Position numbers and translations under genes: made by a program
Shown: positions 35,251 to 47,094 of the stretch, piece after piece
How the letters are laid out: every line of letters starts with the position of its first letter
Numbering within the stretch: the first letter of the stretch is position 1
The notes under the pieces: generated by a model
What the model was told of the DNA's origin: nothing
The model's database searches: none
Seen by the model: the letters and a program-made list of their open reading frames with translations, nothing else
NCBI GenBank assembly: GCA_015039465.1
Contig: MU130348.1
Coordinates: forward strand, 176,926 to 240,925
Direction of reading: 5' to 3'
DNA from: Phlegmacium glaucopus
Lineage: Eukaryota > Basidiomycota > Agaricomycetes > Agaricales > Cortinariaceae
DNA length: 64,000 nucleotides

Positions 35251-35836
35251 TAGAACATAGATCTCGTTGTGGCATGGGAAATACTCCTCGTCGTCCATCG
35301 TCAAATGCATCTCATTCTGCTCAACTCACTGTAGAGCCAGCTCGTCCTGTCCTGTTTTTGACTCAAGTACCGTCTTTCTCTCATTCTGAATAGACCCATG
35401 GAATAGGTACTATACCATGGTAATAGAATTGGAATCATTAACTCCTTGGACTCGGTCCTTGTCAATGATTCCCACCACTGAATTTCCGTCGTTGGTCGCT
35501 GGTTACTGGGTACAGGCCCCTGCCCAACAATATCTTCTGGAACGTTGGCCACCACCACCAACAACCTCATTCACAACTCAGATCGACCATAAACAATTCC
35601 CGCTGGCACTGAGTCGCTCCGATGTTGGGTTCACATGGAGCAGAGAGCAGAGAGTGGGGAGACAACGATCTGTGATAACATACCTCCAAGTACCTATCCC
35701 AAATCATCTCTTGCAGACTTAGCGGTGGTGATTTAACTATCCAGTATTATAATCTTGCCTTCAGTTTACCGTAACGGATGGGGACGAGACTAGTGATTTG
35801 CAACCAACCTATCGGGGACTATGGGTAGTATATGGT
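35251..35836. repeat. Array spacer after 7TM copy 1
   Basis: This recurs after copies 3 and 4 (46503-47094, 52518-53105). It contains CTTGACTCA.. ATGGAATAGG and TGGCCACCACCACCAACA words, and on the - strand a GAG/GTATGTTATCACAG donor-like site preceded by SLQEMIWDRYLE. No complete gene could be built. Confidence 0.45.
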
Positions 35837-37250
35837 CTAGGAGTCGAATTCGGATCTCGTACCGCCAGCTGTACATCGAGGATATACTAAAATGGCTATG
35901 GTTCGCCCTTGTAGCGTCAACTGAAAAAATAATATAAATCAGCAACTTAAACGACAAACGAAGAAAAACATGCGTTGTGAGCCATCACTATCCATCAAAC
36001 CCCCCCCACGTCCCACCAACATTCGTGGTCCTGGCCTGACTACCCAACCGCCTTCCGTCCCGACGTCTCTACCCACGAGTGACTCGATCAGCGAAGACAC
36101 TCAAAACTCTGTCATTCCATTAACCGTCTCTTTCCATTCCAAGATCTCTCCACGGACATTGTCTTCAAATCACCACCAGCAACGGCTTTGGTCACTTTTG
36201 CAGTTGAACGCACTTGATTAGTCGAATTCATGGCCATGAGGTTGACCGTTATCAGTAAGGACCTAGAAAAGGTCATAAGACCATATTATGGGGGAAAAGA
36301 GAACGGGAACTCACCAACCTTCCACGTTCCCTGAACGTTAGGTCCAAACGCCTGTCTACCCAAGACTCCCTTCTAACATCCAAACTGACTTGAGTGACTT
36401 CATTAGCCAATGTGCTCACCTGACCAGCCATGGAGTTGACGGTCGTCTTCAAGTCAACAATCATCTCTTGAACATCAACATTGACGAAGGCCACCTAAGG
36501 CAAGAGCTTTCGTAACTTCTGAGATGGATAGCACTTGATCGGCCAAATTCGAAGTGATTTTCTGTCGAAGATTGTCATCAAACGAGAATGAAAAGATGGA
36601 ATAGAGCAACATACGCCGTTCCTGGTCAAATCAGCCCAGGTTCCTCGCACACCTTCGACTCCTGCTCGACCTCTCAATATACCCTGCGTTCCCGACTTCT
36701 AATGCCACCCTCGTCACTTCAATCGCAAATGCTGACAACTGGTCCACCATGGAATTGACGGTCCCTACAAAGCTTGATAATTGGAATAGTCCATACTCTA
36801 GTCGACAAGAAAAATACCTTTCAATGTTGACATTTCACCCCTCGGCGGGTGTCTCGGTCTTCTGGGTCGGATCACCCCTAGCGACGTCGGTCGTGACAAC
36901 TGCAATTGACCGTACTTGATCTGTGAGGGAGGAAGACATTCGATTGACCCTATCGAAAGAAAGGTTTTCATCAAGAGCGTCATGCAAAACACAAACACAT
37001 ACATTTCGAACCAAATTTAACCACACCCCTTCCACGTCCGATACATGCTTGACCTCCTAGTTTGCCTTGACTTCCGACTTCTAAAGTGACTCAAGTGACC
37101 TTCCACCACCAGCGCTCATAATCTGAGAAAACAATCAGTACGCGTCCAGAGAAAATATGACCAGAGCGAACCTAACCACCATTCCCTTGACAGTATTCTT
37201 GAGATCTAGGATTTAATCGCGAGCATCCACTTCAGTTTGTTTACTGAGAT
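35837..37250 (-). pseudogene. Class III histidine kinase HAMP-array fragment, copy 2 (5' deleted)
   Basis: Blocks include MEGVWLNLVRNV with SLTDQVRSIAVVTTDVARG (about 37030-36890), VEGVRGTWADLTRN (about 36660-36600) and NVDVQEMIVDLKTTVNSMA (about 36490-36420). The last exon ends in the shared foreign tail with TAG at 35839-35837. The 5' HAMP exons and leader are missing: homology to the other copies ends at about 37250 in GAGATCT and continues directly with the 7TM upstream region. Confidence 0.78.
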
Positions 37251-37452
37251 CTTATTTTCTGCCCCAAACTAGCTAGCGTATATAGATGGCGATTGCGGTA
37301 CAGATTCCTACCTGGTCAAAAATCAGATTATGATTATGACAGCGAAGGAACTTCAAGTTTTTATCTCAGTCACTGTATTTGATATTGATGCTAGACTCTT
37401 ATATAAAGCAAGCGTCAGAGATGCAATAAGTCATTAAAACGGACACGAAGTC

Positions 37453-39213
37453 ATGAAGCTAACTTCTGGCGACTTTGAATGTATTGGAATATGCCTCGAA
37501 GGTTTTCTTTACGGTAAGATACTTTTTCTAGAACTTCCACGGCCCCTGCTAAAGAAGTATAATATTAACCTGTCGCAGGACTCTATTCTGGCATATTCGC
37601 CATGTATTTAAAAGACCACTGGGCATTGGAAAAGGCTCCAACAGGACGAAAATAATCGTTTTCTATGCTGTGTGTTCTATATGTTCTGTCTCTTGTTACC
37701 GTTGCGCTTGATATAGCAGTTTTCATATATGGGGTAAGTAACAATTCCATCAGTAACATTAACCTTATTTTTTTACGCTTTCAGTCGTGCAGATTCAGCG
37801 GGATCTAACGGCATTCCTCGATATATCTATTCTTCATGGCACAGTATTTGGCTGCTGCGACTTCATAGCTCAATCTATCCTCGTATGTATAAACTACTAT
37901 GCCTATCATTTATTTTATTCATGTAAATCTTAAAGATCTACCGTTGCTGGATTGTGTGGGGTTGCAATCTCCGTGTCGTGATCCTTCCTTCATTTTTAGC
38001 ATTTGTATTCTTAGGTCAGTCAGCCCATTTTTTGATTGACTAGCTAATTTCAATTTATTGCCTCTAGCTGTGTGGCTGGTGGGTAACGCTTCAGCGCACA
38101 TTCCTTCAGGCCAACGTGAAATTACGGAAAGTGCCTGGGGGGTGTGGCTGGCTGTGGCAAGTGTCGCTATGTCCATGACCGTTAATGCTCTGGTCACGGG
38201 CTTAATCATCTTGTATGTATGTAAGCGTTCCTAGGTAGAAATCGGATACTTTTGTGGTGAGGGTTAGTCGGAAAATCGATTTCCGAGGGTGCGAGCGCTT
38301 ATGTCACGAGAAGTAATGTGTTCGATTTTTTTTAGAGAAATAAATGTAGTAAAGAGACTTGTCGAAAATCTCTTTTTGAGAATGGGTTTTATTCTGAAGC
38401 TAGCTGGTAGGATGGGACTTTTCTACTGTCCTTTCTACGATAAAACTCTGCTACTTTTATACCTAGGATGAAGGAAATTTTAAAATGAAATTTACTAGCG
38501 TTATTGATCCTTAAAGAAAATTGTTTTTCTTTAATTAATTTTTGAGAGCATGCTAGCTCATTTTTAGCTGTCTTCATTTTCATTTCCATCGCGCGAGCCC
38601 GTTGCTGCCCGTGCTCCTTTTCCTGTGCGCGTCACTTTTCCGGAATGGGAAAAGTCACACGTGACGTATTGCTAAAACGGGATACGCTTGCGAAATACGC
38701 GTCTGAACAATTTCCGTTCCTTACAATCTTCAAGATCTTCAATGTGTACCGTGAATTCAAATCCGCCTCGGACGACCAAACTTTGGGCGTCAGCCGCGCG
38801 ACTGTCGGGAGCAAGATTCGGACTGTTATATTCGTGCTAATTGAATCTGGCATGATATTATTGTCTATCCAATTGGCTCGGCTGGTGGCTACCATTTTTC
38901 TGGAGGCGGACGCTGCCGTTGATGCATGTAATATCATCCACCAAATGCTCAGTGTGATTACGACATCAGTCATTGCTACTTGCTATTTTACTGATAACAT
39001 GGTCCTATCTAGGGTATAACACCTACAATCATCTTGGTGCGGGTCTCAATGGGATTATCTGTCCACGACGAGAAATCCATGATAGAATCGACAGTCGGGA
39101 GTTTGCGCTTCGCGGATAACAATCCAAATTCAGTACCGGGAACAGGAGATGTTGATAGAGATGATGATATTGGCATTCGACTAAGGGACGATATCCAGAT
39201 GGTAGATAGATGA
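37453..39213 (+). pseudogene. 7TM receptor-like gene, copy 2 (frameshift and insertion)
   Basis: Exon 1 (37453-37513, MKLTSGDFECIGICLEGFLYG) is intact. Exon 2 carries a net +2 nt change near 37625-37655 that introduces TAA. Exon 3 is longer at its start (VQIQRDLTAFLDISIL). Exon 5 is interrupted after GLIIL by a ~510-bp insertion (38214-38725) and resumes as IFNVYREFKSA. The final exon 39013-39213 is open (ITPTIILVRVSMGLSVHDEK...QMVDR). Sequence in the fourth-to-fifth TM loop (GNASAHIPSGQREITESAWG) is the most divergent of the five copies. Confidence 0.82.
38214..38725. mobile_element. Small insertion (~510 bp, MITE-like) in 7TM copy 2
   Basis: The host frame breaks after ATCATCTTG and returns at ATCTTCAAGATCTTCAATG, leaving an imperfect 8-bp duplication (ATCTTGTA and ATCTTCAA). 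The ends share TGTAAG as inverted starts (TGTAAGCG at left, CTTACA at right). No protein is encoded; the exact edges are uncertain by a few bases. Confidence 0.6.
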
Positions 39214-40674
39214 TCACATAAAATAGCTATAACTAAATCTCGTGGATATGGCACATGAACGCGTAAGAAACTATGGTCAAGCGTGGGAAAGACTTGCAGA
39301 TCAACGATGAGGCCTAGGGTCAACCGGAACCAGTTGCAGCACCTCAGAACTCCCTCCACCCAATCACACTCACACTCGAGACCTCATGCCGACATTCACA
39401 CTCATTCACACTCATTCTCGCCTTCTCACACTCGCTGTCCGTGTCTGGCAGTGGCATTGTTCTATACCAGATTGATCATCACGAGTTAAGGTAAGCCCAT
39501 AAGTTATCATTCGCGTTCTCGAGGAGTGATATATTTATTTTATCTTAGTAACACTGGTACCATATTTGACGCCGTCGGATTTCCACTTGCACTGACCGTA
39601 CCGTCTCTCGCCAATGATTCACTACATTCACATTCACTGGCTATGACTCGGAGTACCGCAACCATGACGATGCCACCCTGGATGCGGCAGGGTTCGTGAC
39701 CATTGCAGCAGACGACGAAGGGAAACAAGTAGGAGATGATAAAGGCAGGAGAGATCAATCACCCACTAAACGCCCATGGAACACACATTGACAAAACTAA
39801 CTCGTTGTTTTCCTACACAACGAGTGGGCGACAAGTGGATTTAAGCCAGTTGGTGCCCGTCATTATCGATCTAGAACATCAGCTGAGTAGGTATAGAGCA
39901 GGGGCTTCAGTGGTGTAGCGGAGAGGTTCAAATGAGGATTTGGGCACGCCGAGTGAATATATTGGTATTCTGAATGCGTCTGTCTCACTCATTATCCGTT
40001 GATATCTAGCCATCCCGTTCGGTTTCAGCTCTGTAATTTGGACCGATTCCGACGATTGATGATATCCCCTCCCGTCCTGATATCAAATGGAATCGTTAAA
40101 AGTGTTGGGTTCTGGGTGAAGGCCAGAGGTCAATAGTAAGTAAGCAATGCTTTGTTTCGCTTGGATTTCTCATCTCGGTTCAATCCTTAGTTACTTGCCT
40201 TTCATTTCGGGTGGACGCCATATTATACTCTGCCATGGCAATGAAGCTATCAAATTTATCGAAGCGGTCATTGCCCATAATCTCGATCCTCAGTCCTACC
40301 ATTAAATGCCCGTCGCTGGTCACCATCCAACAATGCCCATTTAATTTGGCTGCGACTAACAACCAACCAACCAACCCGAGCATCCAACACCATCAATGGT
40401 CCGCCCAGCGGTCAAGTGGAACTGCTGATTGACGACGCATACATTCGATGGTACTGCTGGCTTTGTTGTGGACCTATGAAAGTACGGGTAAGTGAAGATA
40501 CTATTAAAATCTTGGATATCTTAGTTCGGCTCGCGCTACTACTTAAATTTCCAGTAAACAACGCAAAAACCCACTCACTAACCTCACGACACAGTCCCCT
40601 CCTTCCGCCGGATGTCAGGCCCCATTATAACTATCACTTACTTCCCAACTCATGCTATCCTCACTGAACTTGAT
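39214..40674. repeat. Block D: extra segment after copy 2, repeated after copy 5
   Basis: The segment 39240-40600 is nearly identical to 59310-60600. It holds a CACTCACA/CATTCACA-rich stretch, GACTCGGAGTACCGCAACC, and an open - strand frame (NDRFDKFDSFIAMAEYN, about 40290-40230) conserved in both copies. The frame is overlapped by an equally open + strand frame, so coding status is undecided. Units after copies 1, 3 and 4 lack the block. Confidence 0.6.
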
Positions 40675-41108
40675 NNNNNNNNNNNNNNNNNNNNNNNNNN
40701 NNNNNNNNNNNNNNNNNNNNNNNNNNNNNNNNNNNNNNNNNNNNNNNNNNNNNNNNNNNNNNNNNNNNNNNNNNNNNNNNNNNNNNNNNNNNNNNNNNNN
40801 NNNNNNNNNNNNNNNNNNNNNNNNNNNNNNNNNNNNNNNNNNNNNNNNNNNNNNNNNNNNNNNNNNNNNNNNNNNNNNNNNNNNNNNNNNNNNNNNNNNN
40901 NNNNNNNNNNNNNNNNNNNNNNNNNNNNNNNNNNNNNNNNNNNNNNNNNNNNNNNNNNNNNNNNNNNNNNNNNNNNNNNNNNNNNNNNNNNNNNNNNNNN
41001 NNNNNNNNNNNNNNNNNNNNNNNNNNNNNNNNNNNNNNNNNNNNNNNNNNNNNNNNNNNNNNNNNNNNNNNNNNNNNNNNNNNNNNNNNNNNNNNNNNNN
41101 NNNNNNNN
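40675..41108. other. Assembly gap (434 N)
   Basis: Unknown sequence. The flanks match 60600-60720 and 61191 onwards in the paralogous segment, so the missing part should resemble about 60720-61190. Open frames reported across the N run are artefacts. Confidence 0.95.
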
Positions 41109-41222
41109 ATCCACGGAATATTTGTCGTCAGATCCTTCATCATCAAAGTTGATTTTAACGATCCAGTATTATGACTAGTGATTCACAACCAATCTATCGA
41201 GGAATGTGGGTAGTATCCTGGT

Positions 41223-43235
41223 CTAGGAGTCAAATCCCGATCTCGTACCGCTAGCTGTACATAGAGTATATTCTAAAATGGCTATGGTTCGCGCTTGTAG
41301 CGTCAACTGAAAAAAAAAACAATGTAAATCAGCCTTTTAACAACAAACGAAGAAAAACATACGTTGTTAGCCATCAGGTTGACATTATCCGTCAAATCCT
41401 TCCACGTCCCACTAACATTTGTGAATCTGGCCTGACCACCCAACCAACCCTCCGTCAAGACTGCTCTAGCCACATGAGTGACTTCGTCAGCGAAAACACT
41501 CAAACTCTCTGTCATTCCATTGACTATCTCTTCCAATTCCAAAATCTCTCCACGCCATCAACTTCAATCTTCTTCTTCATCAAATCACCGACGCCTATCC
41601 ACCTAAGATACCTTCCATTCCAACTTCCAAACTGACTCGAGTGACTTTGTTAGCCAATGCGCTCAGCTGAGCGACCATGAAGTTGACAGTCATCTTCAAG
41701 TCAAGCATCTCTTCGAACATCAACGTTGACGAACTTGTTAGGGCAATGGTTTTCGTAATTTCTGAGATGGATCACACTTGATCGGTCAAATTCGAAGGCA
41801 TTTTCTGTCGAAGATCATCATAAAATGAAAATGAAAAGATAGAATGAAGCGACATACATTGACGTTCCTTGCACACCTTCGACTCTTGCTTGACCTCCCA
41901 ATATACCCTGCCTTCCGACTTCCAATGGTACCTTCCTCACTTCAGAAGCAAATGCTGACAACTGGACCACTATGAAATTGGCGGTTCCTACAAAGCATGA
42001 TAGTTGGAATAGTCCATGATCCAGCCAAGAAGAAAAGAATACCTTCCAATGTTGACATCTCACCCTTGACGAATATCTCGACCTTCTGGGTCAAATCGCC
42101 CCTAGCGACGGCGGTCGTAACAACTGCGATTGACCGTACTTGATCTGTAAGAGAGGAACACATTCGATTGACCTATAGGAAGAAAGGTTTCCATCGAGAC
42201 CGTGATGCAAAACACAAATTACATACGTTCCGCACCGAATTCAACCACATTTCCTTCCACGTCCGATACATGTACTTGGCCTCCTAGTTTGCTTTGACTT
42301 CCGAGTTCTAAAGTGACTCGAGCGACTTCCGCCGCCAGCGCTCGTAATCTGACAAAACGATCAGTCCGCGTCCAGAGAAAATACGACCATAGCGAACCTA
42401 ACCACCATTCCATTGATAGTATTCTTGAGATCCAGAATTTCACCGCCAGCGTCCGCTTCAAATTGTTTAATGAGATCTCCCAGTGCGACTGTCTTGGTCA
42501 CCTTTGCTATAGATCGTACCTAGTGAGCAATAAAACTGTTAGTGGAGAGTACAGATATATACAACGAGTAAGTTGCGAACTTGGGATGTTAAATCTGTTG
42601 CCAATTTGTTGACTACCGCTGTCAATTTTCGTCATGTGCCTTCAACGTCGAGAACAAGAGCTTGTCCGCTAAGTTTTCTGTTCAGCGCGGTAAGCAAGGA
42701 TGTCCCTTGATCGATTGATACGTACCCTTCAGTTTCTGACTTCTTGAGATACACGAGTGACCTCCTTTGCAAATTGTCCTAATCTGTCCATATAGAAAGG
42801 CCTTAGGACAAGGATGAATTCAAAACAATAATGAATATACCATAGTATTGATGAGGTCCTTGAGTTGAACCGTGACCACACCCTGAACGAGGACCGTAAT
42901 TTTTTGACTAAAATCTCATGCAACAGAACCGAGTGACATCCTTGCCAGTGGACCTGAGCCTTTAGTAGTTTAAGGTCGAGTCTGGACTGATAGTATCCGG
43001 GAGAGCATGAGGGGGCCAGAAACTGATCTTTCACAGGTGGGACCATGGGCTTTTGGGGGAGCTGGACTGTGACCAGGACCGTTGGCGATGGAGTATGAAT
43101 GGCAGCTACGCCAGCGTGAGCTTGATAAAGGTTTCATGTTTCCGTCAGCGCGAGAGGATATAAGGATCGATTGACGATTGCAGACAGTTGCAGTCACCGA
43201 TACATGTGATCGCCTGGCCCTTGCCGTTTCGGATA
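41223..43235 (-). pseudogene. Class III histidine kinase HAMP-array fragment, copy 3
   Basis: From the 5' side: MKPLSSSRWRSCHS leader region (about 43135), QVHWQGCHSVLL (shifted frame), then KLGGQVHVSDVEGN (about 42290-42240), SLTDQVRSIAVVTTAVARG (about 42155-42100), KVPLEVGRQGILGGQARVE (about 41945-41880) and [19 protein letters not shown] (about 41440-41380). The chain ends in [16 protein letters not shown] and the shared tail, stop at 41225-41223. Several frameshifts separate repeats. A contracted repeat at about 41870 lacks the GTWADLTRN core. Confidence 0.8.
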
Positions 43236-43689
43236 GACTCCGCAGTCAAACTGTCAAATTGAGCACTACTTGGTCCTTGATCCCACTACTAGTACTGAAT
43301 CTCCGTCGTTGGTGCTGTCCAAATATATCTGGCAAACTGGTCACCACGACCAATTTATCTTTTCAACCTCATTCGCCCCTCAGATTAATCATAGGTTTAT
43401 TCAGGCCTGGGGTTGCAGGCGTGACCTTGGACGACTTGCAGAATAAATCGAAAAGGCAGAGGAAAGTCGGGTCTTACGGTGAATGGAGGTGAACGTTGGC
43501 TGCGAAGAATAAGATCGTAGCTTGCCAGTGACGCAGGCCCAAAGGTACTTAACCTAATATCTACTCCTCACCGCCCTCTATCATCTCACCGCTGAAAACG
43601 GCCCTTTCCCATACAAATAGGATATTACAAGTACTACACGCCGGCTGGACTCTCCTACACACTCCGACCATTCTTCAGCTCATACCTGC
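43236..43689. repeat. Array spacer upstream of 7TM copy 3, part 1
   Basis: Matches 18590-18980, 49500-49920 and 63330-63745. It carries a + strand frame ending TLDDLQNKSKRQRKVGSYG that is conserved in the 63.5-kb copy but broken in others. Confidence 0.5.
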
Positions 43690-43937
43690 TTGGAACCTTC
43701 CTGTGATGAATTATAAATTTAAATTACATACCTGCTTTACAGACAACATCAGAGCAATGGCCTGTGTAGCATAGATCCTATGTTGAAATGTTTTATTACC
43801 CTAACCCCAAATTTGATAAATTTCGAAAGTCTTATAACATTTTATCCATATTTAGGTGCTTAGTAAATGTCCCAATGTCCCAATTTGGACTAACTAACCG
43901 GGTTCACATCCGGCATTCCATTACCCGAGTACCCTTG
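43690..43937. mobile_element. 248-bp insertion with 8-bp target duplication
   Basis: The unit sequence CTCATACCTGCAAGACG of the paralogous units is split here. ATACCTGC stands at both 43682-43689 and 43938-43945, enclosing 248 bp absent from the other units. Inverted ends are weak (TTGGAACC against CAAGGGTAC in reverse). A short hAT-like non-autonomous element is likely. Confidence 0.75.
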
Positions 43938-45220
43938 ATACCTGCAAGACGATTGTGCGCTACATATACCCAGAAGATCGTAAACGAAAGGTTAGTTCAA
44001 ACACACTTAGCACATATACAACAACTTGCTACGTTCACATAGCAAGGACACCCATATGAGCTTAGTAGACATTGCCATCAGATGTCTTCTTCGAATACTC
44101 AATTACATTGTCTTCAGCATTTCCCTTTATTCTTTTATGCTCCCCTATCGTATACCAAGTCATAAAAGGCCTTCTAAAGATGTTCGAGCTTAGGGAAGGA
44201 TCAGCCCAGCTCAAAGCAACAATCGATAACAACCTTACATCGTCGTCTGCAGCATCTATTCAACATTGTTCACCTTCCCATATTTATGAGGTCGAGATGG
44301 TAGCGTTGATCAGGAGTTAATCATCAGAAAAGTGATATTTCAAATGTATCCTAGATTCGACGTTGTTCGAATCCGTTGAATAGAGGTGAGCTGATGTCGA
44401 AAAGGAAACGAGTCAATAACTCACCTTTCGTCTACTAGATCCAATGAAACAACCGTGTCGATGGTGCCGTCATTTGTGCCACTATAGTATCAACAGCAGG
44501 TTAGGCCTCTTTCATCGCATCCAAAGCTTCATCAAGATGGAGTCGAGATGACAATGTTAATCAGGTGTTGATCATCAGAAAAGCGATATTTAAAACCTAC
44601 CGCAGATTCGACGTTGTCCGAATCCATTGAATAGAGGTGAGCTGATGTTGAAAATAAAATAAAACGAGCCAATCTCTCACCTTTCGTCTACTAGATCCAT
44701 TGAAACAGCCGTGTCGTCATCTGTGATACTATATCAACAACGGGACCAGGCCTCCTTCATCACATCTAAATGTTCATCAAGTACAGTATAGGCGTTACCC
44801 CTCCAACAGCGTCAACGAACGATTTAGGTTCCGTTCGTTGAATCTGTCGTTTTTATGATTCGAGTTGTAACTAGGTGTTGAAATCTAACAGAGGTGCGTT
44901 CATGTCAAAAGCTGGATGCCAGTAGCTCACTTGCCGTCAGAGTATCTCATGGTATTAACTATGATCATCTTTTTGGTGACAGTTCAATTCAATGATGGAA
45001 GCTAGTCTGAGGCCAGGTTTACCTTGGAAACTCTGTTACCCAAAATAAGACAAGTTGCATAACCATCTTCTCCTCAAACTAGTTAGCATGTATACATGGC
45101 AATGTGATTCTACCTGATCAAAAATCGGATTATGATTATGACAGCGACCGTTTGTTAAGATCATCACCAACTTCAAGCTTTTATCTCAGTCACTGTATTA
45201 GATCTAGATGCTAGACTCTC
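43938..45220. repeat. Array spacer upstream of 7TM copy 3, part 2
   Basis: Contains the conserved FELREGSAQLKATIDNN + strand frame (about 44180-44240), present in the units of copies 1, 3, 4 and 5, and two copies of the ~230-bp block with the - strand mini-exon. High overall DNA identity between units explains the shared frames, so coding is not shown. Confidence 0.5.
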
Positions 45221-45272
45221 ATATAAAGGAAGGGTCAGAGATGCAATAAGTCATTAAAACAGACACGAAGTC

Positions 45273-46502
45273 ATGAAGCTAAATCTTGAAGACGTTGTCA
45301 TTATTGGGCTTTGTCTCGAAGGCTTTCTGTACGGTAAGATATTTTTTCTACAACTTTCACGGCACCTGCTAAAGAAGTATAATATTAACCTGTCCCAGGA
45401 GTATATTCTGGCATATTTGCCATATATTTACAAGACCACTGGACATCGAACAAAGGCACCGACAAGAGAAATGTCATTCTCTATGCTCTGTGTGCTATAT
45501 ATATGCTCTCTGTTGTCAACGTTGTGGGTGATATAACAAATCCCATTGTTTTAGTTGGTACCAATTTCATCAGTAACAATAACCATCTTTTTTACTCTTT
45601 CTCTTTTGCAGAATCCAACGGTATTCCTCCACATATCTTTTGTTCAAGGCGTAGTATCAGGTTGCTGCAATTTCATAGCCCAATCTATCCTAGTATGTAT
45701 AAACTACTTATCCCTAACATTTATTTTATTTATGGAAATCTTAAAGATCTACCGTTGCTGGATCGTGTGGGGTTGCCATATCCGTGTCGTGATCCTTCCT
45801 TCAATCTTGGCATTTGTATTCTTAGGTCAGTCAACCTATCTTATTTGACTGGCCAATTTCAATTCATTGTCTCTAGCTATGTGGCTAGCGAGTATCGGCG
45901 CAGAGTACATTTTATCAGACCAAGTTTTGCAACTTGCCTGGGGGGCTTGGCTGGATATAGCAGGTTACGCCATGTCCATGACTGTGAATGCTCTAGTGAC
46001 AGGCTTGATCGTGTGGAAGATCTTCAAAGTGTACCGTGAAGTTAAATCCGCGGAGTCGGATGACCAAACTTTGGGCATGAGCAAGATTCGGACTGTCATA
46101 TTCGTGCTAATTGAATCTGGCATGATGTTGTTTGCAATCCAATTGGCTCGACTCGTGCTTGGCCTTGTTCCAGTGACGGACACTGTCGATGAAGCTTATG
46201 ATATCATCGCGCAAGTCGCTGGTTTCCACCAATTGCTCAATGTGATTACAACCATCAGTCATTGCGACTTCTTATTTTACTAATCACACGAGTCTGTCTA
46301 GGGCGTAACACCCACAATCATCTTGGTGCGGGTCTCCATGGGATTGTCGTTCCACGACCAGGAGTCCATGGAATCTAGCATCGGGAGTTTGCGCTTTGCA
46401 GATAACAATCCAAATGCGGAAATGGGAGATGTTGATATTGTGGATAGAGACGATGATATTGGTATTCGAATAAGTGACGAAATCCAGATGGTAGATAGTT
46501 GA
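45273..46502 (+). CDS. 7TM receptor-like membrane protein, copy 3, 313 residues
   Basis: A six-exon gene: 45273-45333, 45399-45553, 45612-45692, 45747-45825, 45877-46241 and 46302-46502 (942 nt, all in phase, GT-AG introns of 51-65 nt). Predicted membrane segments: TM1 in exon 1-2, TM2 YALCAIYMLSVVNVVGDI, TM3 over CCNFIAQSIL, TM4 VVILPSILAFVFL, TM5 WLDIAGYAMSMTVNALVTG, TM6 VIFVLIESGMMLFAIQLARL, TM7 ITPTIILVRVSMGLSF, then an acidic tail (VDRDDDIGIRISDE). With the N-terminus outside, the loops SIGAEYILSDQVLQLAWG and TDTVDEAYDIIAQVAGFHQ face out. Ligand and pathway are unknown. A one-base change after LLN lies in the intron, so it is harmless. Confidence 0.85.
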
Positions 46503-47094
46503 TCATATAGCATATAGATCTTGTTGTGGCATGGGAAATACTCCTGGTTGTCCATCATCAAATGCATCTCATTCCGCCCAACTTAACTTACTGTCGAGCC
46601 CAGCTCGTGCTGTCCTGTTCTTGACTCATGTACCGTCTTTCTTTCACTCTGAATAGACCCATGGAATATGGTAATAAAATACGGAATCATTAACTCCTTG
46701 GACTCGGTCCTTGATTCACACCACCAAATTTCTGTCGTTGGTCGCTGGTTGTTACTGGTCACTGGCCTCTGTCAATCAATATCCTCTGGAAAATTGGCCA
46801 CCACCACCAAGAACCTCATTCACAACTTACATCGATCATAAATGATTCCCGCTGGCACTGGGTCGCTCCAATGTTGGGTTCACAGGAAGGAGCCGAGAGC
46901 AGAGAGTGGGGAGACGACGATTCTGTGATAACATACCTCTGAGTACTTATCCTAGATCCATCTCTTGCAGACTTCTTAACAGTGGTGTATATTAAATTGT
47001 CCAGTATTGTAATCTTGCCTTCAGTTCACCGTAACGAATGGGGACGAGGCTAGTGATTCGCAACCAACTATCGAGGACTGGGTAATATCCTGGT
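46503..47094. repeat. Array spacer after 7TM copy 3
   Basis: Counterpart of 35251-35836 with the same order of words (CATGGGAAATACTCC, TTGACTCATGTACCG, TGGCCACCACCACCAAGAA). No gene is seen. Confidence 0.45.

Noticed and set aside
40612..41178. Long open frames across the N run on both strands
   Set aside because: They consist of undetermined bases and carry no information.
43795..43805. CCCTAACCCC as telomeric sequence
   Set aside because: A single short occurrence inside a 248-bp insertion, not an array.
46242..46301. Frameshift near the end of 7TM copy 3
   Set aside because: The extra base is inside the same intron and does not affect the coding sequence.
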